From contig RFJX01000200.1 in assembly GCA_003694425.1 (NCBI GenBank), positions 1 through 9,312 on the forward strand: a stretch of DNA of 9,312 nucleotides, read 5' to 3'. Below, piece after piece: positions 1 to 6,376 of the stretch (position 1 is its first letter; each line of letters starts with the position of its first letter). The DNA comes from Gammaproteobacteria bacterium (GTDB lineage Bacteria; Pseudomonadota; Gammaproteobacteria; J113). The position numbers were made by a program, and so were the translations under genes. Below the pieces are notes generated by a model. It saw only the letters and a program-made list of their open reading frames with translations, ran no database searches and was not told the DNA's origin.

Positions 1-1304
1 ACCGCCGAGCGGCGCAGGTCCCTTCCCTCATCCCTGGGGAAGCGGCGAAACGGCGCCTTCGGAAACTTGCGCCGGTGGGCCCGGACCAGGGCGGCCAACC
101 GGGCCTGCTCGTTGCGGGAGAACCCGGGCAGGTCCATGTTCTCCAGCAGGTAGGCGCCGTGCCGGTGGAAGCGGCTGTGCGAGATGGCCAGGCCGATTTC
201 GTGCAGGCGGGCCGCCATCGAGATCAGGTTGCGCTCCGCCTCGCCCTCCAGCCCCCAGGCGCGAGCCGCCTGGTCCAGCAACGAGAGGGCGGTCTTCTCT
301 ACCCGCGCGGCCTGGGCGGCATCGATGCCGAACCGCCGCATCAGGGCCTGCACCGTGTTCTCGCGCACATCCTCGTGATGGATCCGGCCCAGAAGGTCGT
401 ACAGCAGTCCTTCGCGCAGGGCCCCCTGGGAGACCTTCATCATGCTGATGCCCAGTCCCTCGAAGGTGGCCAGGACGATGGCTACGGCGCCGGCGAAGAT
501 GTCCCGGCGTTCGGGTTGCAGCCCGGGCAGGTCCAGCGCCTGCGCGTGACCGGCGCGAAGCAGGGCCTCGCGCAGTTCCTGCAGGGAGTCGGTGGTGATC
601 CCGTCCTGGCTCCAGCCGCTGCTCACCACCACGTCCCGGATCGCGAGCAGGCTGCCGGAGGCGCCGATGGCATGGTCCCAGCCGAGTTCCCGGAAACGGG
701 CCTCGATGCCCTCCAGCTCCTGGCGGGCGGCAAGGACGGCGTTGCGCAGCCGCTTCTCGGTGATCCGCCCGTCACCGAAGAAGCGCTGGCTCATGCTGAC
801 GCAGCCCATATAGAGGCTTTCCATCTCCTGCGGCTGGAACCGCTGGCCGAGTATGAATTCGGTGCTGCCGCCGCCGATGTCCATGACCAGACGGCGGCCG
901 CCGTCGTCCTCGAGCGAGTGGGAGACCCCCAGATAGATCAGCCGCGCCTCTTCGATGCCCGAGATGATCTCGATGGGGTGTCCGATCCGGCTGCTGGCAA
1001 GGCGCATGAAGCGACGACTGTTGCGTGCCTTGCGCAGGGTGTTGGTTCCGACGACGCGGACGTTCTCGTGCGGCAGCTCGCGCAACCGCTGGCCGAACCG
1101 CTCCAGGCAGGCGAGGGCCCGCTCCATGGCCGCGGGAGTGATGTCGTTGTGTTCATCCAGGCCGGCGGCCAGCCGGACCATCTCCCTGAGCCGGTCCAGC
1201 ACCTGCAGCTGGCCCTCCCGCTCGCGCGCCACCACCATGTGGAAGCTGTTGGAGCCCAGGTCGACCGCCGCCAGCGTCCGCTCCGCTGTCTCGTCACTCT
1301 CCAT
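1..1304 (-). CDS. ppx: Exopolyphosphatase (Ppx/GppA family), 3' end outside the window
   Basis: The protein probably removes terminal phosphates from inorganic polyphosphate in the cytoplasm; a guanosine pentaphosphate phosphatase (GppA) role cannot be excluded. About 434 residues are present, against roughly 500 in full-length relatives, so the C-terminus is cut by the window edge. The ASKHA-fold N-terminus is clear: AAVDLGSNSFHMVV at residues 12-25, GTNTLRKARN near 86, SGIEEAR at 115-121 with the probable catalytic Glu at 118/119, and the phosphate-binding loop DIGGGSTEF at 142-150. A C-terminal HD-like region shows a RLHEIG motif, HRHGAYLLEN and PGFSREQ. The ATG at 1304 is chosen because the conserved domain begins about ten residues later; AAGG lies 13 bases upstream, so the ribosome site is mediocre. 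The gene is divergent from the rhodanese gene across a repeat-filled gap. No ppk is visible in the window. Confidence 0.95.
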   Translation of the reverse strand, partial: MESDETAERTLAAVDLGSNSFHMVVAREREGQLQVLDRLREMVRLAAGLDEHNDITPAAMERALACLERFGQRLRELPHENVRVVGTNTLRKARNSRRFMRLASSRIGHPIEIISGIEEARLIYLGVSHSLEDDGGRRLVMDIGGGSTEFILGQRFQPQEMESLYMGCVSMSQRFFGDGRITEKRLRNAVLAARQELEGIEARFRELGWDHAIGASGSLLAIRDVVVSSGWSQDGITTDSLQELREALLRAGHAQALDLPGLQPERRDIFAGAVAIVLATFEGLGISMMKVSQGALREGLLYDLLGRIHHEDVRENTVQALMRRFGIDAAQAARVEKTALSLLDQAARAWGLEGEAERNLISMAARLHEIGLAISHSRFHRHGAYLLENMDLPGFSRNEQARLAALVRAHRRKFPKAPFRRFPRDEGRDLRRSA

Positions 1305-1322
1305 GGTTTAATGGTACCTTGA

Positions 1323-1339
1323 AAGTCATGAATTGACTT
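1323..1339. promoter_or_regulatory. Short palindrome upstream of ppx (possible operator)
   Basis: AAGTCA and TGACTT form a perfect 6-base inverted repeat around a 5-base centre (TGAAT). It lies 19 bases upstream of the ppx start codon, in the only part of the divergent gap on the ppx side that is not repeat element. The position suits a repressor or activator site. I could not match it to a named box: a PhoB-type direct repeat with an 11-base period is not present. Function is inferred from symmetry and place only. Confidence 0.25.
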
Positions 1340-1343
1340 GTCA

Positions 1344-1516
1344 TCACCGCAGAGGCGCAGAGGACGCAGAGATTTCAGGATCAGGCCATGACTTGGTCAC
1401 ACACCAGCGAACAACCCGGCACGGTTTCCTCGCATGGCCGGGTTCCTCTTACCGATGGCCGATTGCCGAAGGCTGACAGCCTGTTGCATTCTGCGTCCTC
1501 TGCGCCTCTGCGGTGA
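1344..1516. repeat. Inverted-pair repeat element, copy 1 (ppx-rhodanese gap)
   Basis: Two arms, 1344-1370 and 1490-1516, are perfect reverse complements over 27 bases, with a 119-base interior. The outer ends read TCACC...GGTGA. Each arm is built of about three degenerate 8-9-base units of the form CGCAGAGG(A), leaving one strand purine-rich. A diverged copy of the same arm pair lies at 6226-6359. The structure resembles a small non-autonomous element with terminal inverted repeats (MITE-like), or an intergenic repeat able to fold as one long stem. No transposase and no clear target duplication are seen at this copy. It fills most of the divergent intergenic region, so promoters for both flanking genes must lie within or right beside it. 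Confidence 0.8.
1413..1444. repeat. Internal hairpin inside repeat copy 1
   Basis: AACCCGGC (1413-1420) and GCCGGGTT (1437-1444) form a perfect 8-base stem with a 16-base loop. The hairpin sits in the interior of the repeat element. On the plus strand it is followed by a mixed pyrimidine tract (CCTCTT) rather than a run of T, so it is a weak candidate for an intrinsic terminator. It may instead be part of a larger RNA or DNA fold together with the 27-base arms. Confidence 0.45.
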
Positions 1517-1532
1517 AATACGGGAAACCGGA

Positions 1533-1940
1533 ATGATCGAACAGCTGACACCGTTGGAGGCCTGGAGGCGGCTGCAGGAGGAGCCGGAGGCGGTCCTCAT
1601 CGACGTGCGCTGCCACCTGGAACATGAGTTCGTGGGACATCCGGTCGGGGCCGTGCTGGTGCCCTGGAAGGAGCCGCCGACCTGGCAGGTGCTCCCCGAC
1701 TTTCCCGGCCGGGTGCGCGGCTCGCTCCCGCCCTCCGGTCTCCCGCCGGAGGAGCGCCCGCTGCTGTTGATCTGCCGCAGCGGACACCGCTCGCAGGAGG
1801 CGGCCGAGGCGCTGGCGGCGGCGGGATTCCGGCATCTGGCCAACGTGGTGGAGGGGTTCGAGGGGGATCGGGATGCCGAGGGCCATCGCGGGACCCTCGG
1901 TGGCTGGCGCTTCCACGGCCTGCCCTGGGTACAGGGTTGA
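1533..1940 (+). CDS. Single-domain rhodanese-like sulfurtransferase
   Basis: A 135-residue cytoplasmic protein made of one rhodanese domain, the family that carries sulfane sulfur on an active-site Cys. LIDVR (22-26) followed by HEFVGHPVGA (31-40) is the usual N-terminal signature. LLLICRSGHRSQEA holds the active-site loop, with the persulfide Cys at 81 followed by RSGHRS. There is no signal peptide or membrane segment. The ATG at 1533 is preferred because the open frame extending back to 1434 simply translates the repeat arm; GGGA lies 7 bases upstream of 1533 as a modest ribosome site. Its stop codon abuts the stop of the convergent HDOD gene with no spacer. The sulfur donor and acceptor are unknown. 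Roles in sulfur trafficking, tRNA thiolation or cyanide detoxification are all possible. Confidence 0.88.
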   Translation: MIEQLTPLEAWRRLQEEPEAVLIDVRCHLEHEFVGHPVGAVLVPWKEPPTWQVLPDFPGRVRGSLPPSGLPPEERPLLLICRSGHRSQEAAEALAAAGFRHLANVVEGFEGDRDAEGHRGTLGGWRFHGLPWVQG

Positions 1941-3173
1941 TCAGCGGTCGGCGGGATCCCGGTCCCCGGCCCGCTCCATGACCTCGCGGGCGAGCTGCCG
2001 CCACTCCTCCAGCCGATCCAGCATCCCCAGCCGCCTGAGATAGCCCTCGTCCAGCGCCGCATGGCAGCGGCTCCCTTCCTCTTCTCCCAGCAGGGCGTCG
2101 GCCACATGGACCGCGGTCAGCGCGCACATGCCGTCGTAGGCGGTGCGGGAGGGTTCGTGATGCAGGGCCACCGCCTCCACGATGCGCGGCGGAAGCCGCC
2201 AGATCCCCAGCAGGAAGGCACCGATCTCGGCATGGCCGATGCCGAGCAGCTGGCGCTCCAGGGTTGCGAGATCGGGCCCCTCCGGGAGAGCGGCCTGTTC
2301 CAGCACCTGCTGATACCTTGCCGGCTGCCTGGAGGCCAGGATCAGGGTACCGATGTCGTGCAGGACGCCGGCGGTGAAGGCCTGATCCGGACGGTCCTCC
2401 CGCAGGCCCTCGTGCAGCGTGATGCGGCGGGCGAGGTTGCCGGTCAGCAGGGCGTCGCGATAGAGGCCGTCCAGCGAGAAGCCGGGGCACCGGGCCTGCG
2501 GCGGGAAGCTCTCGACGATGTGGTTGAACAGCACCATGGCCCGCAACTGATCGACCCCGAGCAGGGTGGCGGCCTGCCTGACGTCCGAGATCCGGCGACC
2601 GAGACCGAAGAAGGCGGAATTGACCAGTTGCAGCAGTTTGGCGGTCAGGGCCGGGTCCCGGGCGATGAGCCCGGCGATCTCGGCCATGTCCGAGTCCTCG
2701 GACTGCAGTCTCGAGGCGATCTCCAGATAGAGGCTGGGAAGCGAGGGGAGGGAGTCCAGCCCGCCCACCATCTCCTTCACCGCGGGGTCCTCGATGATCG
2801 ACTGCAGCAGGCAGGCCTGTTCCACCGCGGCCCGCAGTTCGTCCGCCGGGCAGGGCTTGCTGAGGCACTGGTGAACCAGGCTGGCGGCCCTGCCGGTCAG
2901 GCCCTCGTCGGTGACCCCGGTGAGGACGATGCGCACGGTCCCCGGGGCCAGTTCCCGCATCTCCCCGAGCAGGTCCAGTCCCTTCGCACCGGTGAAGGCC
3001 AGTTCGCTCACCACCACGTCCCAGTTCCCCTGCCGCAGGAGGTCGAGCGCCTCGGCCGGCTCGTTGACGAAGGCCATCTCCCATTCGTCCCGGTGTTTGC
3101 GCAGGAGGCGGCGCAGGGAGGCGGTGGCATTGGGGTCCTCGTCCAGGAACAGGACCCTGCGTCGCTCAGCCAT
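1941..3173 (-). CDS. Receiver-HDOD signalling protein with Glu at the phosphoacceptor position
   Basis: A 410-residue cytoplasmic protein. Residues 6-120 form a CheY-like receiver: acidic pocket D11-E12-D13, Thr at 85 (IVLTG) and Lys at 106 (LSKPC). The phosphorylated Asp expected five residues after D52 is Glu57 (WDVVVSELAF), and the usual MPxMDG loop is replaced by AFTGAKG. Residues about 141-340 form an HDOD domain (SLPSLPSLYLEI; AGVLHDIGTLIL at 268-279; HHEP at 338-341), a family found in proteins acting in signalling, motility or cyclic-nucleotide control, with no agreed enzymatic activity. The start at 3173 is chosen over the ATG at 3179 because GGAG (3181-3184) is 7 bases away; with the longer start it would be almost adjacent. 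The start overlaps the kinase stop by 8 bases, so the two genes are translationally coupled. The kinase is the obvious partner, but conventional Asp phosphorylation seems impossible. Confidence 0.9.
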   Translation of the reverse strand: MAERRRVLFLDEDPNATASLRRLLRKHRDEWEMAFVNEPAEALDLLRQGNWDVVVSELAFTGAKGLDLLGEMRELAPGTVRIVLTGVTDEGLTGRAASLVHQCLSKPCPADELRAAVEQACLLQSIIEDPAVKEMVGGLDSLPSLPSLYLEIASRLQSEDSDMAEIAGLIARDPALTAKLLQLVNSAFFGLGRRISDVRQAATLLGVDQLRAMVLFNHIVESFPPQARCPGFSLDGLYRDALLTGNLARRITLHEGLREDRPDQAFTAGVLHDIGTLILASRQPARYQQVLEQAALPEGPDLATLERQLLGIGHAEIGAFLLGIWRLPPRIVEAVALHHEPSRTAYDGMCALTAVHVADALLGEEEGSRCHAALDEGYLRRLGMLDRLEEWRQLAREVMERAGDRDPADR

Positions 3174-4377
3174 CGCCATTCTCCGGTTGTGGCAGCTTCA
3201 GCGGCAGCCGGATGACGAAGGTGGTCCCCTTCCCCTCCTCGGTCTCCACCTCGATCCGGCCACCGTGTTTGCGGATCACCTGATAGGCGATGGCCAGACC
3301 CTGTCCGGTTCCCCTGCCGACCTCCTTGGTGGTGAAGAAGGGGTCGAAGATGCGATCCAGGATGGAGGCGGGGATGCCGGTGCCGGTGTCGGAGATGCGG
3401 ATCTCGACCCCGTCCGCCACCGGACGGGTGCGCAGGGTGATGCGACCTCGTTCTGGGCCCTTGTCGGCGATGGCGTGGGCGGCGTTGACCAGCAGGTTGA
3501 GGAAGACCTGGTTCAGCTCGCTGGCGTGACACTCCACCGCCGGGAGTTCGGCGAAGTCGGTCTCCACGTCGGCCACGTACTTGTATTCGTTGCGGGCCAC
3601 CAGCAGGGTGTTCTCCAGGGCCCGGTTCAGGTCGATGGTGCTGATCCGGGCCGAATCCATGTGCGAGAAGTCCTTCATCGCCCGCACGATCTCGGCCACC
3701 CGACCGATCCCCTCGAGGCCCTGTTCGATCGCGGCGGGGATGTCCTCCATCACGAAATCGAGATCCAGCTCCGCGGCCAGCTCACGGATCGCCTCGCGCC
3801 GGGGACCAACCTCCTCTGCAGGTGCCTCGAGACAGGCCTGGAGTTCCTCCGTAAGCCGCTTCAGGTCGTCGAAATATTCCTTCAGCGCGCGCAGATTGTC
3901 CCCCACGTACTGGATGGGGGTATTGATCTCGTGCGCGATGCCGGCAGCCAGCTGGCCGATGGCCTCGAGCTTCTGCGCCTGCTGCAGCTGGGTCTCGAGC
4001 TGGCGCCGCTCCGTGAGGTCGCGCAGCACCGCGATCACCAGTGTCTGCCCGGCCACCTCCAGCCGCTTCAGGCGCAGCTCGACCGGGAAACGGCTGCCGT
4101 CTCCGTGCAGGCCCTCCAGCTCCACGCCGAGGCATTCGCCCGGGGCGGGCAGATCGGCGGGGAGGCTCCAGGGCCTGCCATCGGCCGGGGAGACCAGGAG
4201 GCGGCTGATCTCCTGTCCGGCCAGCTCCTCGATGGGGTGACCGAAGAAGGATTCGGCGGCCCGGTTCAGCCCCTGGATGTTGCCCTCCGGGGTCAGGATG
4301 ACGATGGCGTCCGGAATGGCGTCGAGGATGGCGCGCGGGCGCAGGTCGGGTGAACCGGGCTCCATGGTGGTGCTCAT
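3166..4377 (-). CDS. Cytoplasmic PAS-domain sensor histidine kinase
   Basis: A 403-residue protein with no membrane segment, so it should sense an internal signal. A PAS domain spans about 15-125 ([22 protein letters not shown]). The dimerisation/phosphoacceptor helix includes [18 protein letters not shown] with His149. A helical stretch with extra charged sequence (165-235) precedes the HATPase_c domain: N-box [12 protein letters not shown] at 289-300 (N294, N298), G1 motif SDTGTGIP at 329-336, F-box IFDPFFTTK at 343-351, and G2 motif [12 protein letters not shown] at 354-365. All residues expected for ATP binding and autophosphorylation are present. The start ATG overlaps the trpC stop (ATGA) and no Shine-Dalgarno sequence is seen, which argues for coupled translation from trpC. 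The HDOD receiver gene follows with an 8-base overlap. The ligand of the PAS domain cannot be told from sequence. Confidence 0.93.
   Translation of the reverse strand: MSTTMEPGSPDLRPRAILDAIPDAIVILTPEGNIQGLNRAAESFFGHPIEELAGQEISRLLVSPADGRPWSLPADLPAPGECLGVELEGLHGDGSRFPVELRLKRLEVAGQTLVIAVLRDLTERRQLETQLQQAQKLEAIGQLAAGIAHEINTPIQYVGDNLRALKEYFDDLKRLTEELQACLEAPAEEVGPRREAIRELAAELDLDFVMEDIPAAIEQGLEGIGRVAEIVRAMKDFSHMDSARISTIDLNRALENTLLVARNEYKYVADVETDFAELPAVECHASELNQVFLNLLVNAAHAIADKGPERGRITLRTRPVADGVEIRISDTGTGIPASILDRIFDPFFTTKEVGRGTGQGLAIAYQVIRKHGGRIEVETEEGKGTTFVIRLPLKLPQPENGDG
3181..3184 (-). promoter_or_regulatory. Ribosome binding site deciding the HDOD gene start
   Basis: GGAG on the minus strand lies inside the end of the kinase gene. 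It is 7 bases from the ATG at 3173 but only 1 base from the ATG at 3179, so it favours the downstream start. Confidence 0.55.
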
Positions 4378-5180
4378 GATGTGGTGAAGAAGAGCCTGCG
4401 CAGCTGTTCGCCGGGGTCCGGGGCGCGCATGAAGGCCTCCCCGACCAGGAATGCGTGGACCCCGTGGCGGCGCATCAGCTCCACATCCTCCGGGGTATGG
4501 ATGCCGCTCTCGGTGACCACGATGCGGTCGTGGAACATGTCGGGGAGCAGCTCGAGGGTGGTCTCGAGCCGCGTCTCGAAGGTCCGCAGGTCGCGGTTGT
4601 TGATGCCGATGAGCGGGGTCCGCAGGGAGAGGGCCCGCTCCAGCTCCTCACGGTCGTGGACCTCGACCAGGAGGTCCAGTTCCAGTTCCCGCGCGAGGCC
4701 GGCCAGGTCGTGCATCTGCATGTCGGAGAGCGCGGCGACGATCAGCAGGATGCAGTCCGCCCCCATCACCCGGGACTGCCAGACCTGCCAGGGGTCGATC
4801 ATGAAGTCCTTGCGCAGGACCGGCAGGCTGCAGGCCTGGCGCGCCTCGACCAGATGTTCGGCCGCGCCCTGGAACCAGGCCTGGTCGGTGAGGACCGAGA
4901 GGCAGGCCGCGCCGGCGGCCTCGTAGGAGCGGGCGATCTCCGCCGGCCGGTAGTCCTCGCGGATCACGCCGCGGCTGGGCGATGCCTTCTTGCACTCCGC
5001 GATCACGGCCGGTTCCCCGCGCTCCAGCCGGGCGCGGATGGCGGCGACGAAGCCCCGCGCCGGCGGGGCGTCGGCCGCCCGCGCGCGCAGCTCCTCGAGG
5101 GGAGTGCGGGCGCGCGCGTCCGCCACCTCGTCCGCCTTGTGCTCGAGGATGCGCCTGAGGATGTCTGGTGTCTCGTTCAT
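4374..5180 (-). CDS. trpC: Indole-3-glycerol phosphate synthase
   Basis: This enzyme closes the indole ring of carboxyphenylamino-deoxyribulose phosphate, the fourth step of tryptophan synthesis. The protein has 268 residues, the normal size for a monofunctional TrpC; no TrpF domain is fused. The TIM-barrel signatures are intact: [11 protein letters not shown] at 61-71 (E62, K64), [26 protein letters not shown] at 120-130 with catalytic K124, GADCILLI at 140-147, LVEVHD with E173, [10 protein letters not shown] at 192-201, [12 protein letters not shown] with E224 and S225, and the phosphate-binding FLVGEAFMR near 245. The start overlaps the trpD stop as ATGA; GGAGG lies 14 bases upstream, farther than usual, so coupling to trpD probably matters. 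Its own stop overlaps the kinase start in the same ATGA way. Confidence 0.98.
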   Translation of the reverse strand: MNETPDILRRILEHKADEVADARARTPLEELRARAADAPPARGFVAAIRARLERGEPAVIAECKKASPSRGVIREDYRPAEIARSYEAAGAACLSVLTDQAWFQGAAEHLVEARQACSLPVLRKDFMIDPWQVWQSRVMGADCILLIVAALSDMQMHDLAGLARELELDLLVEVHDREELERALSLRTPLIGINNRDLRTFETRLETTLELLPDMFHDRIVVTESGIHTPEDVELMRRHGVHAFLVGEAFMRAPDPGEQLRRLFFTTS

Positions 5181-6211
5181 GATTCGCTGGCGAGCCTCCG
5201 GGTCGTCTCGATCAGCCGCTCCAGGCAGCGCGCGGCACCGCCCCCGTCGATGGCCGTCGCCGCGAGTCGGACCCCGTCGGCCATGGAGGGGGCGACGCCG
5301 GCGCAGTGGATGGCGGCACCGGCGTTGAGCAGGACGATGTCCCGTGCCGGACCCGGCTCGCCGGCCAGGATCCCGCGGATCAGCGCCAGGCTCTGTTCCG
5401 GCCCCTCCACCCGGAGCGGGTCGATGGGCGCGCGCCGCAGGCCGAAGTCCTCCGGGGTGATGGTGTATTCCTCGACCGTTCCGGCGCAGAGTTCGGCCAC
5501 GGCCGTGGGGGCGGCGATGCTGATCTCGTCGAGGCCGTCGGCGGAATGGACCACCATCACGTGCCGTGCTCCCAGCTCCCGCAGCGCCTCCGCCAGGGGA
5601 CGCAGCCAGCGTTCGCCGAACACCCCCAGCAGCAGGTTGGGGGCCGAGGCGGGGTTGGTCATCGGTCCGAGCAGGTTGAACAGGGTCCGGATCCCCAGCT
5701 CGCGGCGCGGGGCGACGGCGTGGCGCATCGCCGGATGGTGGCCGGGGGCGAACATGAAGCCGATCCCCACCTCCTCGACGCAGCGGGCCACCTGGCCGGG
5801 ATCGAGGTCCAGGACCACGCCGGCCGCCTCCAGCAGGTCGGCGCTGCCGGAACGGCTGGATACGGAGCGGTTGCCGTGCTTGGCCACCCTCGCCCCGGCC
5901 GCGGCGGCAACGAGGGCGGAGGCGGTGGAGACATTGAAGGTGCCGCTGGCGTCCCCGCCGGTTCCGACGATGTCGACCAGGTGCTCCCGGGGGAGAGGGA
6001 CCGGGGTCACCAGTTCCCGCATCACCCGCGCCGCCGCCACCACCTCGGTCACCGTCTCCCCCTTCATGCGCAGGGCCACCAGCAGGCCTCCGATCTGGGC
6101 GGGCGTGGCCTCGCCCCCCATGATGGCGCGCATCGCCGCCTCCATCTCCCCGGCGGAGAGGTCCTCCCCCTCGACCGTCCGGGCAATCGCCTGTTTCATC
6201 GCGTCGTTCAT
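5177..6211 (-). CDS. trpD: Anthranilate phosphoribosyltransferase
   Basis: TrpD transfers phosphoribose from PRPP to anthranilate. The protein has 344 residues, typical of stand-alone TrpD not fused to TrpG. Key motifs are present: the PRPP loop [17 protein letters not shown] (80-96), [19 protein letters not shown] (111-129), [14 protein letters not shown] (153-166), the [19 protein letters not shown] region with the anthranilate-binding Arg (169/170), and DGLDEIS (225-231) near the metal site. The ATG at 6211 is chosen because the frame continuing upstream to 6277 only translates the repeat arm and is rich in Pro and Cys. A weak GAGAAG ribosome site at 6221-6226 is 9 bases away. trpG is 161 bases upstream, separated by repeat copy 2; trpC follows with a 4-base overlap. 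Confidence 0.98.
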   Translation of the reverse strand: MNDAMKQAIARTVEGEDLSAGEMEAAMRAIMGGEATPAQIGGLLVALRMKGETVTEVVAAARVMRELVTPVPLPREHLVDIVGTGGDASGTFNVSTASALVAAAAGARVAKHGNRSVSSRSGSADLLEAAGVVLDLDPGQVARCVEEVGIGFMFAPGHHPAMRHAVAPRRELGIRTLFNLLGPMTNPASAPNLLLGVFGERWLRPLAEALRELGARHVMVVHSADGLDEISIAAPTAVAELCAGTVEEYTITPEDFGLRRAPIDPLRVEGPEQSLALIRGILAGEPGPARDIVLLNAGAAIHCAGVAPSMADGVRLAATAIDGGGAARCLERLIETTRRLASES

Positions 6212-6220
6212 GCCGGTTGT

Positions 6221-6228
6221 CTTCTCAC
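6221..6228. repeat. 8-base direct repeat, trpD side of repeat copy 2
   Basis: CTTCTCAC here recurs at 6369-6376 on the other side of the repeat element. On the coding strand it reads GTGAGAAG. Here it supplies the GAGAAG ribosome site of trpD; at 6369-6376 it contains the trpG stop. This is what a target-site duplication would look like. However, the last bases overlap the GGTGA end of the repeat arm, and on the other side 9 bases separate the repeat from the arm, so chance or partial overlap is possible. Confidence 0.4.
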
Positions 6229-6359
6229 CATGGAGACACGGAGGGCACGGAGGGAATGAATGCAAGATACGGGGCATACCGGATTAGACAGTGGTTGCCG
6301 GTGCTGTCCGTGACCCAATCTGATCATGCCAACTCCGTGTCCTCCGTGCCTCTGTGGTG
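6226..6359. repeat. Inverted-pair repeat element, copy 2 (trpG-trpD gap)
   Basis: Arms at 6226-6252 and 6333-6359 are reverse complements at 23 of 27 positions, with an 80-base interior. The 6333-6359 arm differs from the copy 1 arm at 5 of 27 positions, mostly G/A exchanges, and has the same triple-unit build (CACAGAGG, CACGGAGGA, CACGGAG) and the same CACC...GGTG ends. The interiors of the two copies show no obvious similarity, which suggests the arms are the conserved part. It lies inside an otherwise tightly packed trp operon. No strong promoter and no T-run terminator are evident inside it. Effects on trpD expression (attenuation, RNA stability, coupling) are possible but not shown. Confidence 0.8.
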
Positions 6360-6368
6360 CAAGTATCA

Positions 6369-6376
6369 CTTCTCAC
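6369..6376. repeat. 8-base direct repeat, trpG side of repeat copy 2
   Basis: CTTCTCAC is identical to 6221-6228. It covers the trpG stop codon (complement of 6373-6375) and the next bases downstream. Joining the two copies would restore a short trpG-trpD junction in which the stop is followed by GAGAAG-like sequence and then the trpD start about 13 bases after the stop. Confidence 0.4.

Noticed and set aside
75..1322. A 415-codon plus-strand open frame opposite ppx
   Set aside because: The minus strand carries all Ppx motifs in one uninterrupted frame; the plus frame has no family signature.
1344..1516. The repeat arms as a CRISPR array
   Set aside because: There are only two arms, in inverted rather than direct orientation, with a 119-base interior and no cas genes.
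1434..1532. An N-terminal extension of the rhodanese frame back to the ATG at 1434
   Set aside because: The extra 33 codons translate the repeat interior and arm; the rhodanese domain starts right after the ATG at 1533.
2911..4353. A 480-codon plus-strand open frame opposite the kinase and part of the HDOD gene
   Set aside because: It is a shadow of the complete kinase motifs on the minus strand, with no domain of its own.
6212..6277. An N-terminal extension of trpD to the ATG at 6277
   Set aside because: The extra 22 residues (Pro/Cys-rich) are translated repeat arm; normal TrpD proteins start near the ATG at 6211.
4455..6287. A 610-codon plus-strand open frame opposite trpC and trpD
   Set aside because: Same cause: it mirrors two fully conserved genes and gives low-complexity Arg/Ser/Pro-rich sequence.
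6282..6327. A possible internal promoter for trpD, with TCTAAT as the -10 box on the minus strand inside repeat copy 2
   Set aside because: No acceptable -35 hexamer lies 16-18 bases upstream and there is no extended -10, so a single 5/6 hexamer is not enough.
6208..6376. A trp leader peptide or attenuator in the trpG-trpD gap
   Set aside because: The short frame in the gap has no Trp codons, and no terminator hairpin with a T-run is present.
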